NCBI GenBank assembly: GCA_002633005.1
Contig: NMRA01000162.1
Location: 254,255-318,254 of the forward strand
Direction of reading: 5' to 3'
DNA length: 64,000 nucleotides
Source of the DNA: Phoronis australis
Taxonomy: Eukaryota > Phoronida > Phoronidae
The notes under the pieces are model-generated. The model saw nothing but the letters and a program-made list of their open reading frames with translations. It was not told the origin of the DNA and did not search any database. Below, in pieces: positions 33,050 to 45,000 of the stretch. The translations under genes were made by a program, and so were the position numbers. Numbering within the stretch: the stretch's first letter is position 1; every line of letters begins with the position of its first letter.

Positions 33050-36000
33050 TTACTGTAGAATTTCTCTTCGGTTTTTGTTTTCTATTCATGCAAACGTCTC
33101 TGAGACAAACGCATAACTTTCAATTGAATTTACGTCCCAGTTGTCTGCATTTTTTAGCTAGTCTGGCTACTGTTGCACCAGAGTGGACTTGAAAGTGATC
33201 AATTGAGCCATTTGAGGGGGTGTGCAATTTTTACGTGGTGGCCAAGTTGTCAGATGACAAAGTAAAATTGGTTTCGATTTATTTCTCATAACCGGCTGGA
33301 TAAATTCTGACATTCTCTTAATCTTCATAAAGGATTTATCTTAACGCACTTCTTGTCGGATTAGACAAAACGGTTCAAATCAAATTTTTGAAGGCCTTTT
33401 CCAGGAAATCAGAAAGTGCAACACTTTTTTTTCCTGTACAGTCAGTGTGCTGGGCGGCGGCACAGTGAAATAATAATAATATGCCATGTATCTGATGCAT
33501 GTCAGAAGATTTCCTGCAAAATTACGCTTCCTCCTAGCTAAACGACCAGGAAAGACGAAGTGAACATCACTACACCTTTCCAGCGTAGAGTAGAGGGACG
33601 CTTTTGCTGTATTTGCATTTTTTTTCTGAATAGTCCTACATTCCATCAACAAAATGGAATATTGAATACTATTACAATTGATGTTATGCAAGGTCAAATG
33701 GAAACGTACAGTCAACCAGAGGGTCATGGGGAGGTCACCCATCTGCTTAGACAGTGACCACCTGCTGCACCTCCAGCTGGCATCATGTAGCTTTTCGGCA
33801 CATGCCTCCCACTAATTAAAACATATAAATCACAGCTATAAGTACCTCTTGCGCATAGAGGGTCACCTTAGGAGGCTGTCGATGTCTTTAATTTCTTGCA
33901 ACTCTAACAAATACTCTCGTAATCAACTTGGGGAACTGGCTATTTTTAACACTGAACGCCGTGTGGTTTAAAGTCATATTTCCTGGCGCGCACAGTGTTA
34001 ATAATGGCCAGTTCCCGATTTGGGTAACTGAACAAGAATGAAAGTTTCTTGAAGAAAAAGGATGATTACGGGAGTATTGATTAGAGTTGGAAGGAATTGA
34101 AGACATCGACAACCTCTAACGGTGACCCTCTATGCGCAAAATGTACTTTAAATAACAACGTGATTTAGATGTTATAATATGTGTGAGGCATAATTCGTCA
34201 AAAAGCTTCCGGCGTATGAAGCGCCTATAGGAGAATTACCGTCTGTAGTTCAGCTAGTTGAGATGGTGGTCACTGTCTACCATCTGCTAGCCATGCCGAA
34301 AGGATATAGGGGGACCTGTCTATCAGAATTAGTTTTAGATCATTAATGAAACCTACAACGCCTGTGAGTGACTGCAAGTTTTTGACAAATATAATATACA
34401 CTATCCTGGTAGAAAATCTTTCTGTTGATGTGCACATTTCATAACATTAAAAACAATTGATAATTTTCCGTTTATCTTGACATACCTTCAATGTCTCCTG
34501 CGGCGCATTAAAGCCACTTCCGTAGCTCACATTAAAACAGTGGAAGCCTTTATCTATTGTCGTTAAGACTTATAAAAATGTTTCAGTGGATCAGACATAA
34601 CCAGGTACTAAATTCAACCATCGTTTTAAGTTTTACTTTCGCATTTTCAACAGTAACATCACGGAAGAGTAAAGTCCCTCTTGTGGTGGACTTTTGTTGA
34701 CCATGACCTTGGTGGCATGAACTTTGATGGGAGGTCACAAGCCCTAATAAAGTTTTGCGAATGATTATTCTCCTCTGGCAGTTAATTATAGGCATTAGAT
34801 TCATCCATAAGAAGACAAATATTTACTACAGTGACTGTAGTGTGGATCTAAATTGTTTTTTTCATGAAATTACTAGTACTGTTATGGTAATAAAACGAGT
34901 GCGTGATATGCTTTCGATCACTACAAAATTCATCATGTAACGTTTTTGTTGTAATTAAATATTTGTATACATCTTCCTGGTTTATCTAGGTCACTTTTAA
35001 ACTAGGTCAGGCAGAAACAACCAAAATTCTTTTGGTGATTCGTATACTTTCAAAATTGGTGTAAAGATGGTGACTGGGGTATAAGTTTTCTTAAATTCTT
35101 TCTAAGGTCTTCGGGAATCCAATATTTAGTTTATCGTCTCAGAATCCACTCTGAAACAGCTCGGAAGTAGGACAACAACTGTATGTCTGTATACTAGACT
35201 TTATTGCCTGTTTAGTCTTTACTTTTGCGGTTAGATGTGAGTTTCACTATACTCGTAACTACTAGTTGTATTATTATGCTGGCTTCTCAACTGTTGCTCA
35301 ATGTTAAAGTCTAGCAGTTACAGTCATGGAATCTTTGGTGTAACTTGTTATGAATTTCTTGTTCGGATGTGACAAGTCGAATAAACGCTTAGAACTCTAT
35401 AAATTCCCTGTTTGCCAATAGGTTTAAATGCTCAACTTGCACGCCTGTAGCCAGGGCGCAGTAATAGTCATTGACGGCTGGAGATGTAGCATGGAAGCAC
35501 TGCAAATGCTGTGGGCACTTGTCGGATATACTAACTTGTCCCTGACATAGAGAACCAGTTTCATCCAGTGAATAACGGGCATGTATCGTTATTCAAAGAG
35601 TGCCTGGTTTTCTATGTTGCAGAACGCTCTATCCAACCAGAGCCACCGCTAACAGTTGACTTATGATCCATGCAATTCCTATTTCTCATTGAGGAAATGA
35701 AGCTAGAAAGGGCTCGTTGTACTCGGGTGTTGTGCAGCGAAGGCAGTGGGTTATTGTGTTCGGCGTAGCTTCAGAAGCTTTTACGCAGCTTGTGTCACTC
35801 TCTGTCGTAACCATGAAAGTCATGTCATTTTCGGTACCTTTCATGCGTATTTTTCGGATCATCGTTTGACTCTGGCATTGCATATGTCTTTCAATCTGTA
35901 AAAAAGTGTATGCATCTGTACCGTTCTTCTCAATTTCCATTATTTAGTTGGCTTTTTATGCGCCCACATATTTATATGTGGACGCATTATGCCGTCATCT

Positions 36001-39000
36001 CCGTCCGTCCGTCCGTCCGTCCGTCCGTCNCCAATAAACAACCCTAGAAGGATACCGTATGCGGTGCAATTGTGGGCGCATTTCAACGCTCTGCGTTGCT
36101 CTTGTACTGAATGTCATGCCTTGGACTGTCACATCCGACTATCCTTCCAACTAAAGTAAATACTCTAGATTTCGTTAGATTTTGCTAATCTCTGTCACTC
36201 AACAGGAAAACGGTTAGTGCGGTTAGTGAGACATTTTATGCTATGGTGACCATTTCTGCTGGAAGACAGCTAGATGTAATGAATACTGTCTGATATTACC
36301 ATAAGCCCAAATAGTAAACCCTTGCAAATGAACGATAGAGGTAATTAATGACTTGAATTCTTCCAAATGTGTCAAATAAATCAGAAAAATCTCACCAATT
36401 TAGGACAAAAAAGGTTGTAATGTGCTATGTATAATTTATGGAAAAACGAGAGAGAAATATTAATATCACCTGTCTTCCATATTGTATCCTGAATAGGGTT
36501 GGGCACCGGTTTCCAGTGCCATTGTGCTTGGCATAATGTGATGTCTACTCGCCAGAGACAACATGACGAAATTTCTAGGTCACCCAATGGGAAATGAACT
36601 CGCCAAAAATGAAGCCATGTATGCGGTTATGCAAAGTCCAAAGTGCTAACCCAGGCCTGTTAACGGCCGTTTGAGGCGGTGGGACTTTTTTCTTTTTATT
36701 TTCTGTTTGCATTAGTAGAGCTGAAAACAGGGTAATCCGTGTGCTCTATGAAAACCGTAAATATTTTTTTTTGAAAAATTGGGGTTGGTGTTTTACTCAG
36801 ATTGCCAATTTGAGTTAAAAACTACCAGCCCAGGGAATTGCCTACGTATCGGCAATTGTCACCATGCAGGAATTGAATGCAAAGAGGACAGAGTGCTGAC
36901 AATGTGCTGCTCATGTGTCTTTTTTGTATGTATTGTGAGTGGACTTTTACAGACCATTAAAAGTGAAAATTTGAAAGTTAGACGTCGGCGTTTAGCCGAA
37001 CTTGGTCTTGAATTGAAAGCAGAAAGTAAAGCCTGGATTTTCTACTCAGTGTTCAAGAAGTGTTATCCGTCAGTTTCTTTTTTGTGCAGAGTTTCCTGGG
37101 TTTTGGCCAGAGTGCTGAAATCGATGTAGTACTAGACGGACAAGATCAGAGAAAGGTCACAGAGGTCAGGACAGAAGATGGCAAGAAGGAAAAACTATTT
37201 TTATACTACGACGGTGAAACAGTTTCTGGAAAGGTTGGTTACGTCTGTTGTCAGAGTGTATTGTTAATGACATAGCTGTAGTTTATAAAATCTGCAAACA
37301 CTTAAGAACAAAGACTGTTATCTGCATTAATCTTCCTATCCTAAGCCCTGGATAAGGTGCATGAACTGTGAAGAAGAATAAAATGCACAACATCTACAGA
37401 ACTAGCCAATAGTATTCAGACAAAATGACCTGTAATGCCTCCTGGTGGCAGAAGGTGAATTCATTGTCAGAACAATGTTCTCTCATGGCCTAGAAGGAAG
37501 GGAAATTAACAGGAAAGTTAGTGAGGTGGCTAAGAGATTATGTAATTAAAAGTTTGCCACCTAATAGTTACCCACAGATTTTTGCTGCTAAAGGAGAATG
37601 CCACCCGATTTAATTACTCTTGTTTACCTTCTTAATCGGTCTATATCCTCACCTCTTATATGGTCGACCTCACCTTGCCTAGAGGTGTCGCGTTAACCTG
37701 TGACGAAGGTAAGAAACGACGTAGCGACGTCAGTGGTTCATCTGCAGAGTGAATGCCTCTATATTGCGGTGCATGGTTCCCGCTTGTCCGAACTATGAAG
37801 CTGCGAAGAAAGCGAGCATATCGTTTTTTCGACTTCCTCTAGAGCCCGAAATGCTTAGGAAGTGGCTCGTGGTAGTGAAGAATGAAAGGTACGTTATTAA
37901 TAGCAATTATGAGACCCTAAAACGTCTCCGTGTCTGTGGCTGGCATTTCATCGACAGTGATTTCTCTCAGTTACGAATTCCGGCTTACCAAAAAACTGTC
38001 CTTATTTTCCATTGTCTGTGCATGTTCACGGCGCCTCTAGTATTTCTTGATCAGTGTATTCCGGTTTGAACTGATAGCCTGTGAAACCTAACGATCCGAC
38101 CCGTGAAGTCTTCGTCGGATGAGCTCTTGACTAAGTCGGGATTGGCGCCGGGCGAGTTGCCATGTAGACGTTTATTCTGCGTTGTGTTTCAAAATGAATT
38201 ATTCTCATCCTAACCAATGCTTATATAAAACTGAAACAAAGTCTGTCTCACTAGGTACAATTTGTAATGCCTTTGCAGTATTCTTTAGTGCAAATGTTGA
38301 GAAGCCAGCAATGAATAAACCCGCACTGCGTTACCGGCTTTTGATGGTGGCAATAAAGGTAATTGACCAGGCACAGAGGCCGTGTGAGCGCACGCTATTT
38401 CAGTGTTTGCTGACAGAAAGCTGTTGCGAAAGAATCACTCGATTTTGTATGCTATGGTCGCATGTTAGGGGAATCTTTATTTAGAAATACAAATCATTGT
38501 TACTGTACAACCTTTGCCCTGACGGTCTGTGGAAGGTTTCGTGGCTAATTCACAAAATTAATTACGTGCACATTATTTCTTTGGCTCACTAGTCTTTGTG
38601 ACTGGAGGTTTAGTTTCCAGCTCAAGCTGGTTTATGTCCATGCCAGTCCCGGCGGCCGCGATGGGCTTGATCGGGTGCGGAGCCACTGGCCGGGATAACG
38701 AGTCAGTCCGGTCGCGACGTGGGGCCTGATCGGGTTCCGAGCCACTGGCCGGGATAACCAGCGTTTTGTGTGTTTAGAACTCAAAAACCACAAGTCTAAA
38801 TAACACAGATCTAAGTTCTCCTGTCTGTATTTTACGGAAAAATACTTACGAATTTATCTCCGAACAGACCCCAAACTCCTGCTACGGACCTTGGTAGATT
38901 GGCCTGCTGAACTTTGTATGCTATGGTGTGTCCAAATACCAATAAATCCGTAACAGTGAAATAAAGCAACACGTTTTTATAAGAATTCAGTGTATTTTTA

Positions 39001-42000
39001 AGGGTTTTACATTGATGATTTATTGGTGTTAAACGATGAATTCAAGCGATAAGCTGACACCAGTAACCCTTGTTGTGAACTGCTGAACAGACTGCGTGTG
39101 AAACCAATGATGTCATTGGATAATTTCAACACCTCCGTCTGCCATCAAGTGTCTGGTAACACAGCCGTTATCGATCTAAATTGATACAAAATAGGTTTAT
39201 TTTTTGGGTGGTATTTTCCTTTAACAGAATTGGCAGTCATGTCGGGGGAACGGCATTTTGTCTGGTTGTATCCTGATTGTATGTCTTGTACAGTACTCAA
39301 AGGTGCAGCATGCAAGTGAGTAGCAGACCCCTATACATTAACAAGTAACTTAACCCCGTTAACGTTTTCATGAATATTAATGACCAGTTTGATGCACAGG
39401 TACTTGTATGAATGAGTGTGCGAGAGCTTTGTTGTTAGTTCACATTGTTTAGTTTATTTTCGTGATGTTGCGGTTCATGGTATTCTTAGTAATTCTGTGG
39501 CTCTTGCAGACATTCTTGTCACTGGCTTGTGGGTATGATTGTCTGGTACCCTTGAATCGATTATTGTTTACAAACCAGCCGAGGTCTTTGAACGTTAAGC
39601 TGAGTAGAACCAACTACATGAAATATGATGTATTTTGAGGAGACCTGTTCTAAATTTTTGTTTATATAATTGCTTTTCTCAGTTCCCTCAACAACTTGAT
39701 GTCCCATAGGCGAGGCAATTATTGTTTGAACTTTTTTCCATGTCCCGGTGACTATCGTGTTGTGACAGATCGCACTGGAAGCATTCCATTATTTTACTGC
39801 TGTAGAATTGGCATTCCATTATTTTGCTAGAAAAAATGAATGTTTCTTTTGAAGACTAATTATGTTGTACCACAGACTAGAAGACTGGCTGGCAATAGCC
39901 TTGGTAAGTGTCTTTCAATAAGGTGGCCATCTTTAATGCTCTGCAGAAGACTAACAGAATACGATATTTCCATTGACAACTGCAATGCTGGTTGTAATTA
40001 CACTGTGGCTGGAGGTGGACCCGCTTTTCATTTTTGAAAGTGTACCTTACTGTCAGAAAATCAATTCCGTGAAGCAAATTAGCAACTTATCTGAGCAGTG
40101 GTTGCTTATTAATTGAAAACAAAAGTTGAGGGTGTTAACATAGTTGACTGCTGTGGTGTCGCTAGAGGTAGCATGCATTAGAATTTCTTCATTCATGAAA
40201 AATAAGAGATTGTTGCATCCAAATTTGCCTGGTTGCATCAATGTACGGTGTTTAGTACCATATTGATTGGCTAGGGACATGACAAATAGTCACATGACAA
40301 ATAGGCATATGACATTGACAAATAGTCGCATAACAAATAGTCTCATCTACGGGAGTGACAACTTAATAACCGTTAACTTCTACTTCAATAGTTTGTAGCT
40401 AGATCTAAAGTATGTCTGTGTAACATAATGGCTAATTAGTTATGAATTTAAATGAAATACAGCTGAAACATCATCATGACACATTTCTGTGATGAGCCAA
40501 GTCAATGTTTCTTGACAAAATATGATCTATTTTCTGAGTCAGTTGAGTAATGTAAGATGTGCCTGTCTCAGACTGATGCATTGGAGGTTCAGTTAGTGTG
40601 CAGGTAAATTTAATTATCTGTGAGGGGTTGTTTGTTCATTTGAAATTGCCATTTAGTGACAGAGGTGGATGTTCTCATGTGCATCCCAAAACTCGGCTCA
40701 CAGGCTGCGAAATGCTGCTCGACGCAGGGTCAAACTAACAAAACACGATTTGCAAACCCGAAATATTTGTGCCCGAACTCGCAAACTTGGCTTTACCAAC
40801 CCTCAAAACACGGTGCACATTGTTTTCATGAAACAGCTTACAAACCACTTGTGCTTGAACTGACAAACATGTTTGACCTACCTCCAAAACACGATGCTCA
40901 TACTGCACTCACAAAATGGCTTAGAAACCAAAAATACTTGTGCCCAAACTCACTGACTCCAAATAATAACAGTGGACTCGCATTAACTTAGCTTACACAC
41001 CCAAAATATTTGTGCCCAAGTGCTCAAAGAGGGGTCCGTGAGCCATGACATTATTTTGCATCAGCCCATTTTTTGCATCAGCCGTGTCTTGTGAGTCAGG
41101 CAAGTGCTTTGCGGTCGGTGGGCTGTGTTTGTTTGGGTCGGTGTAGAATGAGTCTATCATGCCTGTGAGTCATGTTTGTAAGTGAATTTTATATCAATGC
41201 AGCAGCCAGTGTTGTTTGGGTATCCTGAGTTGCGGTCATCTGGTGTGTATCTCCTCTGAGGTGTAGTCATCTGGTGTTTTATCTCCTCTGAGATGTCATC
41301 TGGTGTGTATCTTCTCTAAGGTGGTGTTGACTAAAGATGTAGTCATCTGGTGTGTATCTCCTCTGAGGTATAGTCATCCGGTGTGTATCTCTGAGGTATA
41401 GTCATCCGGTGTGTATCTCTGAGGTGTAGTCGTCTGTTGTGTATCTCCTCTGAGGTATAGTCATCCGGTGTGTATCTCTGAGGTATAGTCATCTGGTGTG
41501 TATCTCTGAGGTGTAGTCGTCTGGTGTGTATCTCCTCTGAGGTGGTGTTGACTTAAGGTTGGTGGATACACAAAAAAATTAATTTTGACTGTTTTTTACA
41601 TTTTCATATCATCCTAATCTTTAATTCTTGATGCACAGTATACTGAAGAAAAATAAAATCATTCTGAAAATCCAAAGTTGTTTTTTTAGCTATATTTGAC
41701 CAAGCCTCAGTAAGTCATACGGCTTGAGTGCTCACCAGCTCAGTGATTGACAACTGGGGCGGAGCTAAAATACAAGGACACTAGCTCCAATCTAACCCTG
41801 TCAACAAGCATTACGTAACCGGGCAATCGAGAGTGATGTACCAGCTGATATTGGTGTTGTAGCAAGACCAAGAATAAAACAATTCTATTTTTGACCATGT
41901 GAAAGTTAGTAGTGAAATGGTGAACTAGCTCCTGTTCCGAGCCTGAGCCTGTTTGTCTATCTGCAAAAGAATTAAGTTGAGTACGCCAAGCCCTACCGAA

Positions 42001-45000
42001 GCCATCACTGCACTCAGCTTGAGGAGTCCGTGCAGAAATTGTGCATGTATAAGAGAAGTCGGTAATATGAGGTCAGTTGTCTTGCGAGAGAACGCTGAGT
42101 GTCGACGTGGGTGGTGTTGCACGATTCGGTGAGAGTGCATGCACGCGCTGTGAAGACAAGCCGCGCGCGCGACACATGGACAACTACATGCCGTCAGAGT
42201 AGAGTATTCGCAGATAAACCGTGCTTCTGTGCTGGGAACGTGCCGTGGAGAAACTAGGCTGTCAAACCCAGAGGATTTTTAACTTGCCACTGGCCGTAAC
42301 CCAAAGAATTGGAGAAATGACCCAGTGTTCAACATAACAAAAAATTTTCTAGTGCATAGATTCAAACGTAACCCTGAATTAAAACTCATATTATACGATT
42401 TTAGAGGAAAGCCATATAAGAAACTTTAGTAACTTGAGAATCTCACCCAAGCGGCGCTATTTGCGCAGAAAGTGATATTTTCTTATCCCAAAGTCCATTC
42501 GGTAAAGGCACGTAAAAATGTTGAACCGTTACTATGAAAGTAGTTCTTTATCCTCGTCGCCAATATTGTTATGTAGGCATTAACGCGGCGATTTGATATA
42601 ACACATACATGTATATTGGTTGATGATAATATTGGAATACTAACAAATAGGTCTGTGTAATATAGTTAGAGAGTCTTTTACAAACTGAGTGGAGAGTTCA
42701 GATGAGTCGTTTAAACAATCAACACATGGTGGTCGGCACACCAGTACAGCAGACAATAGATCAACGCTAAGCTCCGCCCACGTGACAGCCATATTTGTTT
42801 TTGGTCGTCTGTCGTGCATCACAAGTTCGACAAATTGATTAAAATTACGCTGTAAACAAACAGGTATGTCACATTTTCTAAATATGAAGTAAATATCAGC
42901 TTTATTTCTTGTACTTCAACAAAAATTGGAACATAATGACCACGCATTCTGAACGAAATTTGATCTCAAGTGGCAATCGATGACCGCTTAACTTCAAAGC
43001 CGTTTTTCACGGCTCGTGATTTCAGGATAGTGACACGATTCTCGGGCCTATTTTTCCACAACACGTGGGTCAATTTTAACGAAAGTTGCAAATTTGAAAT
43101 CCTCTTGGACTGAAGTAAAATCGCGTGCCAGGGTTTTTTGATAAATGGACCAGATTTTTAGTTATTAGACGGAAAGTGACCAAATGACAAAAAGTGGCGT
43201 GCTTGCCCCAACTCACACGCAAAAAATGCCACAAAATCAAGATCATAATGATTTTGTACATATATTTGGTATGAATAAGTAGAATATTGCGTAAAGAAAT
43301 AGTTGATGATGATCCCTGCGCATTTTGAAAAAAAATTCGAGGTAAAATTGGATTTGTTGAAAATTAAAAAATACGATTTTTTAAAAAAACGAACAACAAA
43401 AAAAATTTTTTTTTCGATTTTTGTCACTTTCAGAGTCATGTCTAACTAGTTAAAACTCCCTTTTTACTCATTTTAGTTAGGAACCTGGAGATTTGATCAG
43501 TGTATACACCTACCTTAACATCTAGTTGGAGTTGTCTGAGTCAGGAACCAGGACTTCAGGGCCCGATTCATCGTGGATCGTGTCCACGGTCGCACCTAGT
43601 CGTAATTGGAATTGCGACGCTGCAACAAAATGTTGCATCTGGCAGGAAGTTAGTAATTTTTCTTGTTCACACTTTACAACTGCATGTCGAAGTTACAACC
43701 GTGTAGCGAAGACCTTTGATGAAATAGGTGCCAGGAGGTTATGTGTGTTGGAGTGGTGTGGTCTCAAGGACTTAACAAAATGTCTCAGTGAACTCACTGC
43801 ACCGATTGTGAGATTTTTGATTTGCGTACTCCTTCAATTCTGTTCAAGTCGTTCTGGTGTTAATTTCAGGTAAATGTCACATTAAAGAAACAGGGGTCAA
43901 AGTTAGAACACCAAGGAATCAAAATAGAGTTCGTAGGTCAAATAGGTAAGTATTACATGCTGAACTCTTCCTCTCTAGTCAGAGTAACAAGAGCAGTGAT
44001 AACTGTAGACTTGTGTTGTATCTTTGAACTGGTTTATGATGAGTTAACAAGTGTCTGACTGCATTTTTATTTGCTGATAAGCAACTAGTGTCTGGAGTTG
44101 CCTGCACAAGGTCCTTTTGTGAAACTTGTTTGTCACGAGGATCCTTTGGCTAGGGGCAGGGCTTGTTTTTGGTTCCACTTTCTTTGAATTTTACATTTAT
44201 TTCAAATCATAGAACAACCGGTCCTACCAAATTATTAAAGTTCACTCATAAGTTACTGAAAAAACAACACCAGAACATAAATTGCTGCTTATTTAAATTA
44301 ATTAATGTTCTGTAGACTATATAGCTTTTCAGATGTAATAAATTGAATTTGCTCCCAAGCACATTAGAGAGTTCGTTTTTGTTACATGTTTCAAAACAGT
44401 GTTGAACGTTTTAGGCTCTCAGTGTCTGTCTGCCAATATATATGAAACCATTTCATTTTTTCACATTTAAAAATGAAAGTACGGAAAGCTCAATTTGTAA
44501 ACGCTTGTTCAGTTTCTCTATAATCATCAATTGTGCGACTTAAATGATGGAAATGTTAAAGATCTGAGCTTATACGGTTACCATGGAAATCGATACAAAT
44601 TGATCACTGTAAGCAAGTATTGATCACTATGAGGAGATCTTGTGAATTAAATGAAATGACGTCTGCTGCCTGTGTGGTCATGCAATAGTTGGTTTATGGA
44701 CCAGTAGCTGGACTATAAGTTGACTTTCGACTGTCTAGTTAGTTTATCACCAAATAGCTCTATTAGTCCGTGCTTAGAATTCATGACCTTTACTTTAAGT
44801 GCCGTAGTTTGCGAGATTTTAGCCACTGTTATTTCTGAAGTCGTTGTCAAACACTTGTTTAAGGTGAGCGCATTGAACAAAGGTCATTGTTACGTGCAGA
44901 GGCGGATCTACGGGGGGGGGGGGGGGGGNGGGACAGGAATTAAAAGAAAAAAATGTCTGTCCATTTACTGAAGACTTAGGTCTGCTACTGATGTGATCTC

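Noticed and set aside
38640-38760. tRNA gene suspected in GC-rich repeated GAGCCACTGGCCGGGATAAC
   Set aside because: No cloverleaf, A box or B box could be drawn; it is a short direct duplication inside the transposon.
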